NCBI RefSeq assembly: GCF_003943615.1
Contig: NZ_RJPZ01000005.1
Coordinates: 15,229 to 56,278, forward strand
Length of the DNA: 41,050 nt
Reading direction: 5' to 3'
From: Streptococcus australis
GTDB taxonomy: Bacteria; Bacillota; Bacilli; Lactobacillales; Streptococcaceae
The position numbers and the translations under genes are program-made. The notes below the pieces were generated by a model. It was not told the origin of the DNA. It saw only the letters and a list, made by a program, of their open reading frames with translations, and ran no database searches. Of the stretch, positions 8,583-16,269 are shown one piece after another (the stretch's first letter is position 1; every line of letters starts with the position of its first letter).

Positions 8583-9761
8583 TTAATTTTCCATAAATTG
8601 ATGCAAGCGACGAACAGCTTCCTTTAGAGTCTCCAGGTCAGTAGCATAGCTAAGACGGACATTTTCTGGAGCTCCAAATCCAGCACCTGTAATAAGGGCA
8701 ACCCCTACTTCTTCCAGAATAGCAGTTGCAAACTCTGTCACATCTGAATAGCCCTTCATCTCCATGGCTTTTGTGACATTAGGGAAGAGATAGAAGGCTC
8801 CCTGGGGCTTGATTACATCAAAGCCAGGAACTTCACAAAGGAGAGGATAAATAGTATTCAAGCGTTCCTCAAAGGCTTGACGCATCACTTCTACTGAGTC
8901 TTGCGGACCAGTTAGAGCTTCGATTGTTGCGTACTGTGAAACAGCTGTCAGGTTCGAAGTTGTCTGACCAGTCAATTTACTCATGGCTGCGATGATTTCT
9001 GGGTCACCAACCGCATAGCCAACCCGCCAACCAGTCATGGCATAGGCTTTAGAAACTCCATTAATCACAATCGTTTGTTTGCGGATAGCTTCGGATAAGC
9101 TTGAGATTGGAACGAACTCATTCCCGTTATAAACCAGGCGACCATAGATATCATCTGCAAGGATAAGAATATCATGCTCTACAGCCCAATTTCCAATTGC
9201 TAAGAGTTCTTCTTTGCTATAAATCATTCCAGTCGGATTAGATGGTGAGTTCAAAACCAAAACCTTAGTCTTTTCTGTTCTAGCCTCTTCTAATTGCTCC
9301 ACTGTGACTTTAAAGTTATTGGCTTGAGTTCCTTTCACATAAACAGGAACACCTTCTGCCATCAGAACTTGGTCCCCGTAACTAACCCAGTAGGGGGTCG
9401 GAATGAGCACTTCATCGCCAGGATCGACCACAGCCATAAAGAAGGTATAAAGTGAGAACTTAGCACCTGTCGCGAAGGTAACTTGGTTTGGAGCTACTGA
9501 ATATCCATAGTAGCGTTCGAAATAGGTATTGACTGCAGCCTTTAATGCAGGCAAACCGGAAGCAACCGTATAAAAGGAAGCATGCCCATCTCGAATGGCT
9601 TCGACTGCAGCATCTTGAATGTTCTCAGGAGTGTGAAAGTCAGGCTGGCCCAAGGTTAGGAAGAGGACATCTTTCCCTTCTGCCTTTAGTTTTTTCGCTT
9701 TGGCGTCACTTGCTAGAGTAACACTTTCCTCCATTTTTAAAACACGATCTGAAATTTTCAT
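8583..9761 (-). CDS. aspC: Pyridoxal phosphate aspartate-type aminotransferase
   Basis: This 392-residue fold type I, class I/II aminotransferase interconverts aspartate and 2-oxoglutarate with oxaloacetate and glutamate, or acts on a related amino acid. Visible landmarks are LTLGQPDFHTP near residue 36, LNSPSNPTGMIYS near 170, the cofactor Asp in LILADDIYGRLVY near 202, the Schiff-base lysine in NGVSKAYAMTGWRVGY near 237, and the substrate carboxylate Arg in NVRLSYA near 368. It resembles the AspB/AspC subgroup found upstream of asnS in Firmicutes. A good promoter lies at 9847-9876, giving a leader of about 78 bases with a small perfect hairpin (TCGGAT/ATCCGA, 9792-9805). Repeat copy B follows the stop codon directly. 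Confidence 0.92.
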   Translation of the reverse strand: MKISDRVLKMEESVTLASDAKAKKLKAEGKDVLFLTLGQPDFHTPENIQDAAVEAIRDGHASFYTVASGLPALKAAVNTYFERYYGYSVAPNQVTFATGAKFSLYTFFMAVVDPGDEVLIPTPYWVSYGDQVLMAEGVPVYVKGTQANNFKVTVEQLEEARTEKTKVLVLNSPSNPTGMIYSKEELLAIGNWAVEHDILILADDIYGRLVYNGNEFVPISSLSEAIRKQTIVINGVSKAYAMTGWRVGYAVGDPEIIAAMSKLTGQTTSNLTAVSQYATIEALTGPQDSVEVMRQAFEERLNTIYPLLCEVPGFDVIKPQGAFYLFPNVTKAMEMKGYSDVTEFATAILEEVGVALITGAGFGAPENVRLSYATDLETLKEAVRRLHQFMEN

Positions 9762-9846
9762 ACCTTACCTACTTTCTACCTGGGACCCGTATCGGATCTA
9801 TCCGACTTAGACTTAGATTCAACCAGAAACTGGCTACAATACCTAT

Positions 9847-9876
9847 ATTATACACCATACATCTGACTTGGAGCAA
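9847..9876 (-). promoter_or_regulatory. Promoter of the aminotransferase gene
   Basis: On the minus strand TTGCTC (9871-9876) and TATAAT (9847-9852) are separated by 18 bp. Confidence 0.65.
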
Positions 9877-10008
9877 GATTTTACTAGGGCTTGCAAAGAA
9901 ACTTTACTACTTCTTACTATTCGACGGGAAAATAATTTGAGATTAAAGTTAACAGACCGATTTCTTCTGTTCATAATTCCCTTACCTTGTCACCCACCTG
10001 TAATCTAT

Positions 10009-10062
10009 TTGATATTAAGGCTTAATAGCGTCTAATACTATTTATTGCTAAAATGATAGTAT
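10009..10062 (+). promoter_or_regulatory. Promoter and possible operator of the MarR gene
   Basis: TTGATA (10009-10014) and TAATAC (10033-10038) are 18 bp apart. An inverted repeat ATACTAT (10035-10041) / ATAGTAT (10056-10062) overlaps the -10 box and the start codon, a likely autoregulatory operator. Confidence 0.5.
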
Positions 10063-10507
10063 GAAGAATTTAGAGAAACTATTTGAAGAAGCCCAAACAG
10101 AATTAAAAACCATGATTGTCTTTCACAAGGCGGAACGGACTTTTCGTGCAACAGAGTCCCATGTCTTTAAGGATCATCAGTTGACCCCTACTCAGTTTTC
10201 CGTTTTGGAAACCTTGTACAGTAAGGGGGATCTCCGTATCCAAAACCTGATTGACAGTATTTTAGCGACCTCTGGAAATATGACCGTCGTAATTCGAAAT
10301 ATGGTTCGTGATGGATGGATAAAGCGCGAAACCGATCCAGACGACCGTCGTGCCTGTATTGTTTCTTTGACAGAAAAGGGCCGTAAAAAAATTATCGAAG
10401 TTCTTCCTGATCATATCCGAAATGTTCAAAAAGTCATGAGTGTCTTTAGCGAAGAAGAGCACAAACAACTGCAAACTCTTCTGAAGAAGTTAAAGGGCTC
10501 CCACTAA
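10061..10507 (+). CDS. MarR family transcriptional regulator
   Basis: This 148-residue winged-helix protein has a DNA-binding core from about residue 45 to 115. It includes LTPTQFSVLETLYSKGDLRI, the recognition helix region TSGNMTVVIRNMVRDGWI, and the wing DPDDRRACIVSLTEKG, which is the MarR hallmark DxDxR. MarR dimers usually repress their own promoter and that of a neighbouring gene and respond to small phenolics, oxidants or metals. No target gene is adjacent: the aminotransferase is divergent and the next gene is convergent, so autoregulation or a distant target is likely. The predicted leader is only about 16 bases with no ribosome site. A hairpin terminator lies at 10525-10577. Confidence 0.88.
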   Translation: MKNLEKLFEEAQTELKTMIVFHKAERTFRATESHVFKDHQLTPTQFSVLETLYSKGDLRIQNLIDSILATSGNMTVVIRNMVRDGWIKRETDPDDRRACIVSLTEKGRKKIIEVLPDHIRNVQKVMSVFSEEEHKQLQTLLKKLKGSH

Positions 10508-10524
10508 ATTCTATCCATTCCTTC

Positions 10525-10577
10525 AGCTGTGTTCATCGCCAACTTCCTTTAGTAGCGAGCTAGGAACACAGCTTTTT
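10525..10577 (+). terminator. Terminator of the MarR gene
   Basis: AGCTGTGTTC pairs perfectly with GAACACAGCT and is followed by TTTT. It begins 18 bases after the stop codon. Confidence 0.85.
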
Positions 10578-10593
10578 GATTCTCAAAAACAAA

Positions 10594-11058
10594 ATGTACT
10601 AGTCACTGTTGACTAGTACATGAGATTAGAGGTAAGGTCCTCTTAAAAACTTTCCTTAGGTGAGTTCGGACACCAGCGAACTTCTTCAAAGTTCCATGAC
10701 TAAAACAAGATACAAAGGGCGTCTGCGGGTAAAGTCAAAATAGGAAGTTTGACGCAGAATCTTTAGATTCTAGGAAGACTTATCTTTTTGACACAATCCG
10801 CAGCCCGTGTTCAATTTGTATTGAGCCTCTTCGCTCTTTAATTTCTTGGCTCAGGCTAAAACAGTTACCCAAACTGTTTTACTCTCAATAATTCCGGGTG
10901 CCTGAAACATAATTGTTTCAGGCACTTTTCTCACGGCGGAAAGTTTTAGCTATGACTAAACAACTTAAATAAGTTCGTTTATTTAAATCATATAGCTATA
11001 TTATGTAAAAAATAGTTTGAACACATTTTTAGGTACTAGCCAACAATGACTAGTACCT
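10594..11058. repeat. Composite intergenic block holding a long family 2 repeat
   Basis: This 465-bp gene-free block is built in layers. Outermost are two related hairpins, GTACTAGTCA/TGACTAGTAC at 10595-10618 and GGTACTAG/CTAGTACC near 11034-11057. Inside is a family 2 element (10646-10947) with ends AAAACTTTCC/GGAAAGTTTT, matching the copy at 5158 in reverse. Within that, an extra segment bounded by GGGC..CTGCGG and CCGCAGCCC (about 10729-10809) is absent from the short copy. Other hairpins include AAAACAGTT/AACTGTTTT and a 28-bp near-palindrome at 10898-10925. No coding capacity is evident. Confidence 0.65.
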
Positions 11059-11064
11059 TCTATT

Positions 11065-11793
11065 TTACTCATATTTCACAAAGACTAATTGTTTTTCAGT
11101 CGATAACTCAGACTGGTATGCAAAGCCATTAAAGGTTAGCTGCTTCATGTCTTCAACTGTCGTGACCTGCTTCTCTAGTAAAGCTGTCACAAAAGCCCCA
11201 CGCGCTTTCTTAGATATGGTCGAATGAACCTTTAACTGACCGTTCTTTTCTTCAAGGAATTTAAAGGTCACCATCCGATCTTGAATCTCTTTAGAAAAGA
11301 CTGTCTCAAACTCACTAGAAAGTAAAGAAATAATGAGGTCTTCATCCTGAAGGGCTTGATCATAGCTGGCCTTCCAAAAAGCCTTTAAGGATTTCCCCTG
11401 GACCTTGAGCTTCATTAGAAAGTCCAAACGATGGGGAGCAATCGTAGCAAGGGCTGGAATCACCCCATAAAGAGCTGAGGTGATCAAGAGGTGTTCTTTT
11501 ACGTAAGCTTCTTCTGCTTCTGTCCAGTCTGTCCGGCGGATATTCCGATACATGAGGCCGTCGAAGAGCCTCAAAGCAGGGTAGGTCGAAGCCGATCCAG
11601 ACAGGAGCGCCTGAATCCGTTGCTCCTCTTCGCTTGCTCGCTCTTCTGAAATCTTATAGAGAGAGGCTAACTCTTCTAGAGATAATGCAGCTAAGGCATG
11701 AATAACCTCTTGAGTTTCACTCGATACAGGATTCCCAGATCTTTGAGGAGTATCCAGATTCATTTCTTTTGCGGTTGGAATTAATAGTTTCAT
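11065..11793 (-). CDS. yaaA: Peroxide stress protein YaaA (UPF0246 family)
   Basis: This 242-residue protein matches the UPF0246/YaaA family: N-terminal MKLLIPTAKEM, central LFDGLMYRNI, HRLDFLMKLKV and late STISKKARGAF. In E. coli YaaA lowers free iron during peroxide stress; the same role here is inferred. H2O2 is relevant because GlpO in this window makes it. The frame also opens at 11829 with an AAGG ribosome site, but the family start is the ATG at 11793. An extended -10 (TGGTACAAT, -10 at 11800-11805) would start transcription at or next to that ATG, so the mRNA may be leaderless. The gene diverges from the DUF1836-hlyIII pair. Confidence 0.9.
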   Translation of the reverse strand: MKLLIPTAKEMNLDTPQRSGNPVSSETQEVIHALAALSLEELASLYKISEERASEEEQRIQALLSGSASTYPALRLFDGLMYRNIRRTDWTEAEEAYVKEHLLITSALYGVIPALATIAPHRLDFLMKLKVQGKSLKAFWKASYDQALQDEDLIISLLSSEFETVFSKEIQDRMVTFKFLEEKNGQLKVHSTISKKARGAFVTALLEKQVTTVEDMKQLTFNGFAYQSELSTEKQLVFVKYE

Positions 11794-11822
11794 AGTGTTA
11801 TTGTACCATATTTCATTTTCAC

Positions 11823-11851
11823 TTGACATAAAATCGCCTTCATGCTATCAT
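11823..11851 (+). promoter_or_regulatory. Promoter of the DUF1836-hlyIII operon
   Basis: TTGACA (11823-11828) and TATCAT (11846-11851) are 17 bp apart, with a TGC extension before the -10. It overlaps the 5' side of the divergent yaaA gene. Confidence 0.75.
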
Positions 11852-11891
11852 CTAGTTATCGAAACTAGATATTAAAGAGGTAATAACTATT

Positions 11892-12347
11892 TTGTTTAAC
11901 TACAACTATCCGAAGTGGGAGGAGATTCCAGAGATTGACCTCTATCTGGACCAAGTCCTCCTCTATGTTAATAAAGTCTGTTCGCCTTTTATTACCGAAA
12001 CAGACAAGGGCTTGACGGCCTCCATGGTTAATAACTATGTCAAACACGGCTACTTGCCAAAACCAGATAAGAAGAAATACAAAAAACAACAGGTCGCACG
12101 CCTCATTGCTATTACGACCTTAAAAACAGTCTTTTCCATCCAGGAGATTGCAGCAACTTTGAATCTCTTGCAGAAGCAAGCCGATTCCGCAGAGCTCTAT
12201 AATAGTTTTGTAGACTTTCTACATGAGGAAAAGGAACCTTTGGCACCAATTATCGAATCTGCCTGTCGTACTGTTCTGCTCTATCAAGAAACCCTATCCT
12301 ATATCCATGTTCGTTCAGAGGAGGAAAATGTAAGTGAATTATGCTAG
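11892..12347 (+). CDS. DUF1836 domain protein (putative MerR-like regulator)
   Basis: This 151-residue protein has the DUF1836 pattern: LYLDQVLLYVNKVC, then LTASMVNNYVKHGYLPKPDKKKY, then QQVARLIAITTLKTVFSIQEI. The central part resembles a MerR-like helix-turn-helix with a wing, so DNA binding is likely though the target is unknown. No ATG fits; a TTG at 11892 starts the frame 11 bases after AGAGG, and an in-frame ATT at 11889 is also possible. The 3' end overlaps the hlyIII start by 14 bases, and the AGAGGAGG site of hlyIII lies inside this gene, so the two are co-translated. The promoter is at 11823-11851. Confidence 0.82.
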   Translation: MFNYNYPKWEEIPEIDLYLDQVLLYVNKVCSPFITETDKGLTASMVNNYVKHGYLPKPDKKKYKKQQVARLIAITTLKTVFSIQEIAATLNLLQKQADSAELYNSFVDFLHEEKEPLAPIIESACRTVLLYQETLSYIHVRSEEENVSELC

Positions 12348-12981
12348 TAAATTAAGTAAGCGCCTGTCTTTTGGTGAGGAAGTCGCAAATAGTGTCACCC
12401 ATGCAGTCGGTGCCGTTTTGATGCTCTTTCTTCTACCAACTTCTGCCATCTATAGCTATGAAACACACGGAACCCTTGCAGCTATCGGGACTTCGATTTT
12501 TGTCATCAGTCTCTTTCTCATGTTTCTCTCATCGACCATCTACCATGCCATGGCCTATGACTCTCCTCAGAAGTACGTCCTTCGAATTATCGATCACTCC
12601 ATGATCTATATTGCTATTGCAGGAAGCTATACGCCTGTCGTTCTTTCTCTCATGAATAACTGGTTTGGTTATGCCATTATTCTGATTCAATGGGGGACGA
12701 CCATCTTTGGGATTCTCTACAAGATTTTTGCTAAGAAGGTGAATGAAAAATTCAGCCTAGCTCTCTATTTGATTATGGGTTGGTTGGTGATTTTTATCAT
12801 CCCTCAGATCATCAGCCAGACAAGTCCAACTTTCTGGGGCTTAATGCTGATGGGTGGCCTATGCTACACGGTTGGAGCTGGATTTTACGCCAAAAAGAAA
12901 CCTTATTTCCATATGATTTGGCATCTCTTCATCCTAGCTGCTTCTGCTCTGCAATATATTGCGATTGTGTATGTCATGTAA
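12334..12981 (+). CDS. Hemolysin III family (PAQR-like) membrane protein
   Basis: This 215-residue protein has about seven hydrophobic segments and the family's putative metal-binding residues: SSTIYHAM near residue 68, IDHSMIYIAIAGSYTP near 87, and HMIWHLFILAASALQY near 193. The family is related to PAQR receptors and is called hemolysin III after a Bacillus cereus protein, but the housekeeping role in streptococci is unknown and may concern membrane homeostasis. A GTG start at 12334 is supported by AGAGGAGG nine bases upstream. It is the second gene of the DUF1836 operon and is followed by repeat copy C. Confidence 0.88.
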   Translation: MNYASKLSKRLSFGEEVANSVTHAVGAVLMLFLLPTSAIYSYETHGTLAAIGTSIFVISLFLMFLSSTIYHAMAYDSPQKYVLRIIDHSMIYIAIAGSYTPVVLSLMNNWFGYAIILIQWGTTIFGILYKIFAKKVNEKFSLALYLIMGWLVIFIIPQIISQTSPTFWGLMLMGGLCYTVGAGFYAKKKPYFHMIWHLFILAASALQYIAIVYVM

Positions 12982-12985
12982 GACA

Positions 12986-13165
12986 CGAGGCTGGGACAAA
13001 AGTCCTAGCCTCTCAATTTTCTTTGGATTGTCGAGCAAGACGCAGTGGTTGAGTGGGCTCTACTACGCTGATTTCATCGGCTTATACAGCCCTACTCAAC
13101 TGTGCGGAGGTGGGACAACGAAATCGAATTCTAACGAATGACCGATTTCTGTCCCACTCTCTTTT
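12986..13165 (+). repeat. Family 1 intergenic repeat, copy C
   Basis: This is a full copy in the same orientation as copy A, beginning five bases after the hlyIII stop. It differs by a few substitutions (GACAACG for GACGACG, GAATGACC for GAATTACC). Its right end should terminate hlyIII transcripts before the MocR-type gene. Confidence 0.9.
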
Positions 13166-13221
13166 ACTTGCTTTTTTACCTCCAATTGACTACAATAAAG
13201 AAAAATTGTACGGGGACAGTT

Positions 13222-14490
13222 ATGACGACCAAATACCAAAAGATTATTACAATGTTAAAAAACCAGATTGACCAAGGAATCCTAAAAACTGGAGACCGCC
13301 TGCCTTCTGTTCGCCAACTGGCCAGTCAGTATGTCTGTAGCAAGGACACTGTCCAGCGTGCCTTACTTGAGCTCAGCTATAAAAACTACATCTATGCCAA
13401 GCCCCAAAGTGGCTACTATGTCTTGGAGGAAGAGACAGTGAAGCATACCGACCTGCCTCTACGTCTCAAGGAGGACCGTTTCCAGGCCTTTGAAGACTTC
13501 CGGACTTGTATCAACGAAACCCTTGTCGGCCGTGATAATTACCTCTTCAACTACTATGAAAAACAGGAAGGCTTAGTCGACCTCCGTCAGTCTATTGCTT
13601 CTCTCCTTCGAGAAGATGCGATATACACTCAAGAGCAACAAATCATTATTACCTCAGGGACCCAGCAAGCTCTCTACCTCCTAAGCCAGGTAGCCTTTCC
13701 GAACCAAAAAGAAGAAATCTTAGTAGAGCAGCCAACCTACTATCGTATCAATAAGCTCATCAAAGATCAGGACTTGCCTTACCAAAGTATTAGTCGTTCA
13801 CCCAAAGGAATTGACTTTGATCAATTGGAAACGATCTTTAAAACCGGCAAGATCAAATTTTTCTATACCATTCCACGCCACCATTACCCGCTGGGACATA
13901 GTTATAGCAAGCAAGAGAAGGAACAGATATTAGCCTTAGCAAAGCTTTATGATGTCTATATTGTCGAAGACGATTACTTGGGGGATTATGATCCACATTT
14001 TTCTCCTAGCTTTCATTACCTTGATGCATCCGACCGAGTCATCTACATCAAGTCTTTTTCGACCAGCCTCTTCTCTGCCCTTCGGATCACTTCTATGGTC
14101 CTGCCCCAAGGCCTCCTTGCCCCTGTCTTAAAATTGAAGGGAACGCTTGACTACGAAAGTAACTTGGTCATGCAGAAGGCCTTGAGTCTCTATATTGACA
14201 ATGGCATGTTTGCCAAAAATAAAGGACTCCTTCACCAACAGCAAGCCATCCAAACAGAGCAGGCTACTTCTCTTCTCTATCAACATTCTCTCCCCATTCC
14301 CGCTTGGCCTGTCATTGGAGGAGTCTTGCTAGATTTGAGACAAGTTTCTTCGATTGCACGTCTAAAACACAGTGGACTTCCCCTTCGCTTCTTTGAACCA
14401 GCCTATATCCAAACTTGTCCCTATGCCTTTGCTCGTATTGATCAGGACAAATTGGAAGAAGTATTGGGAAAAATCCAGGCATATCTGTGA
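13222..14490 (+). CDS. MocR-type regulator (GntR helix-turn-helix fused to aminotransferase-like domain)
   Basis: This 422-residue protein has a GntR winged helix at about residues 1-75 (LKTGDRLPSVRQLASQYVCS, then KDTVQRALLEL) and a fold type I aminotransferase-like domain from about 100. Recognisable parts are TSGTQQALYLLSQ, the PLP-site region VEDDYLGDYD, and IYIKSFSTSLFSALRI. In MocR/PdxR proteins the last segment reads SFSKT, with the lysine bound to pyridoxal phosphate; here the lysine position is Thr, so an internal aldimine cannot form in the usual way. The frame opens at 13138 inside the repeat, but MTTKYQKI at 13222 is the normal GntR start, with GGGGA upstream. The regulated genes are unknown. 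Confidence 0.85.
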   Translation: MTTKYQKIITMLKNQIDQGILKTGDRLPSVRQLASQYVCSKDTVQRALLELSYKNYIYAKPQSGYYVLEEETVKHTDLPLRLKEDRFQAFEDFRTCINETLVGRDNYLFNYYEKQEGLVDLRQSIASLLREDAIYTQEQQIIITSGTQQALYLLSQVAFPNQKEEILVEQPTYYRINKLIKDQDLPYQSISRSPKGIDFDQLETIFKTGKIKFFYTIPRHHYPLGHSYSKQEKEQILALAKLYDVYIVEDDYLGDYDPHFSPSFHYLDASDRVIYIKSFSTSLFSALRITSMVLPQGLLAPVLKLKGTLDYESNLVMQKALSLYIDNGMFAKNKGLLHQQQAIQTEQATSLLYQHSLPIPAWPVIGGVLLDLRQVSSIARLKHSGLPLRFFEPAYIQTCPYAFARIDQDKLEEVLGKIQAYL

Positions 14491-14540
14491 AGTATTCTCA
14501 GCCGGTCATCTTATGATTTATTTTTATATATAAAACTATG

Positions 14541-14599
14541 TTACAAAAATATTTCGTTTATTACAAAAAACTCGACATCTGTAACAATAAGAGTATAAT
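14541..14599 (+). promoter_or_regulatory. Promoter of the lipoprotein gene with upstream direct repeats
   Basis: TCGACA (14572-14577) and TATAAT (14594-14599) are 16 bp apart. Just upstream, TTACAAAAA occurs at 14541 and again exactly 20 bp later at 14561, a spacing typical of regulators binding one face of the helix. Confidence 0.6.
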
Positions 14600-14628
14600 C
14601 TAAGTCAGAAAGATATAGAGGTGATCTT

Positions 14629-15291
14629 ATGAAACGATCTATTATTCGTTGGACTGCAGCCTCTCTTGCGGCTGCATCACTTGGACTTGCTTTGGGAGGA
14701 TGTGGCACAAAAGCAAAAACTACTGCTTCATCCGAAAAAGCTTCTAGCGCAAAAGTTGAGAAAAAACCAAAAGCTAGTTTAAACAAGAAAACGACAGTTT
14801 CTTCTTCTCAGACAAAAGAAGGGAGCGATTCTTCAAGTCAGGTAAGCAATACACCCACTTCATCTGAAACAAGTAAGGCGGGAGATACCGCTTCAACTGA
14901 TCAAACTATCGTTCCTGCAGATCTTGTCGGTACTTGGGTAGGATCTAGTCCTCAAGCAGATAGCATCAAAATGACTGTTGAAGCCAATGGTGATATTACA
15001 ACTGTTGTTAGCTTTAAAAATGATAGTGAACCAACCCGCACAGCTACCTATACTGCAAGAGCTATTCAAGCATCTGGGAATGTTTATTACTGGGATTCAG
15101 AGGGACTAAATGGTGCAGATGCACTACTTCCCGGTATTACCGGTTTAGGAGTTGCAAATTTCCGTTTCAAACCAGGATTTATCCTAGAGGAAGGATATTA
15201 TACTCCAATAGCCTTCACTACTGATATCAACACAGATTTCGACTATAATAATTACAAAGATTTCCATTTCTCATTGACCAAAGAACAATAG
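14629..15291 (+). CDS. Surface lipoprotein of unknown function
   Basis: This 220-residue protein has a lipoprotein signal: positive MKRSIIR, a hydrophobic core, and lipobox LALGGC with the lipidated Cys near residue 26. A low-complexity Ser/Thr/Lys linker spans about 28-95. A compact C-terminal domain begins VPADLVGTWVGSSPQ and is rich in beta-type segments. The opening L-x-G-T-W recalls small streptococcal lipoprotein domains of DUF6287 type, but I am not certain. It should be anchored on the outer face of the membrane. The ribosome site GAGGTGA is well placed, a clear promoter lies upstream, and repeat copy D follows as terminator. The gene is monocistronic. Confidence 0.82.
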   Translation: MKRSIIRWTAASLAAASLGLALGGCGTKAKTTASSEKASSAKVEKKPKASLNKKTTVSSSQTKEGSDSSSQVSNTPTSSETSKAGDTASTDQTIVPADLVGTWVGSSPQADSIKMTVEANGDITTVVSFKNDSEPTRTATYTARAIQASGNVYYWDSEGLNGADALLPGITGLGVANFRFKPGFILEEGYYTPIAFTTDINTDFDYNNYKDFHFSLTKEQ

Positions 15292-15311
15292 GATAGGAAA
15301 TTCTTAACGAT

Positions 15312-15495
15312 AAAAAGAGAGTGGGACAGAAATCGGTCATTCGTTAGAATTCGATTTCGTCGTCCCACCTCCGCTCGGTTGATTAGGGCTGTAAAAGCTC
15401 ATGAAATCAGCGTAGTAGAACCCACTCAACCACTGCGTCTTGCTCGACAATCCAAAGACAATTGAGAGGCTAGGACTTTTGTCCCAGCCTCTTTT
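15312..15495 (-). repeat. Family 1 intergenic repeat, copy D (reverse orientation)
   Basis: This full copy sits between the convergent lipoprotein and MmcQ-like genes. It has an inserted TCA in the centre (AAGCTCATGAAATCAGC), so the middle hairpin is slightly longer than in copy A. Both ends keep their terminator hairpins. Confidence 0.9.
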
Positions 15496-15534
15496 ATTTT
15501 TCATTCACTTTTACTTATGAGTTGGGTTAACCCC

Positions 15535-16194
15535 TTACTTCTTGGTCAAGGTCCAACTCTTCCCTACAAGCTCAAAGAGTAGATCGTCCTCTACTCGTCC
15601 ATCCAAGGGGATGCTGATCCAGTATTTCTTGTTCATATGATAGGCTGGATAGAAAGGTAGCTCTTCTAAGAGTTGGCTGACATGGTCCAGTTTAAGATTT
15701 AGAACCTCAATCTCCCCCTCTTGCCTGGCTTCTAGCTTGGACCAGTCAATCTTGATCAAGACACCAAACCATTTGAGATCTCTTTGATGACGAAAGACAC
15801 CTGAGTCTGGTTTGCGGTCCCAGAGGTATTCGATAGGCCGGCCATATTGCTGGCTGATCCAATCCACCAAGCGCTTGGTCTGAGGGTATAGAAAGTCTTT
15901 GACAGCAAAACAGAAGCTTCTGATGTCTTCTAAGACCTGCTGACAAGCTTCTCTAACTTGACCCACATATTGACCTACCATCTGGTCCATATGCAATTGC
16001 ACATAGTCGTCGCCTGTCTCTTGATCCACTAGCCAAAAATGAATTTCTTCCCCTTGAACAGTCACATAGAGCTTGAAATCTCCATCTAGGATTAGTTGTT
16101 GATAGTGAAACTTCTCTCCCTGCTTTGAAAACCCATAAGCAAGGGCTTTTTCTTCATCTATACTATATTTCTCAAAATAATCTGGTAAAAACAC
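15535..16194 (-). CDS. MmcQ/YjbR family protein
   Basis: This protein of about 219 residues ends in a YjbR-like domain: YPAYHMNKKYWISIPLDGRV and the terminal DLLFELVGKSWTLTKK are typical of the MmcQ/YjbR fold, a small double-wing domain thought to bind DNA. The N-terminal part (about 1-100) is an extension seen in streptococcal members. The open frame begins at 16224, but a GTG at 16194 has AAGGAG seven bases upstream and gives VFLPDYFEKYSID as N-terminus, so I choose it. Function is unknown. It follows cutC by 75 bases on the same strand, separated by a terminator. Confidence 0.78.
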   Translation of the reverse strand: MFLPDYFEKYSIDEEKALAYGFSKQGEKFHYQQLILDGDFKLYVTVQGEEIHFWLVDQETGDDYVQLHMDQMVGQYVGQVREACQQVLEDIRSFCFAVKDFLYPQTKRLVDWISQQYGRPIEYLWDRKPDSGVFRHQRDLKWFGVLIKIDWSKLEARQEGEIEVLNLKLDHVSQLLEELPFYPAYHMNKKYWISIPLDGRVEDDLLFELVGKSWTLTKK

Positions 16195-16230
16195 TGGTCT
16201 ACTCCTTCTCTTCCAGTATACCAAAAACGA

Positions 16231-16262
16231 AGAAAAAAGAGCTGAGAATTTTCCTCAACTCA
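16231..16262 (-). terminator. Terminator after cutC
   Basis: On the minus strand GAGTTGAG and CTCAGCTC form a stem with one mismatch, followed by six T residues. Confidence 0.65.
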
Positions 16263-16269
16263 TATGGAT

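Noticed and set aside
9762..9840. Possible T-box leader before the aminotransferase and asnS
   Set aside because: No AGGGTGG-type T-box sequence or antiterminator is present; only a small TCGGAT/ATCCGA hairpin.
11829..11829. Start of yaaA at 11829 (254 residues)
   Set aside because: It has an AAGG site, but the family begins at MKLLIPTAKEM and the extra 12 residues overlap promoter sequence; kept as an alternative in the findings.
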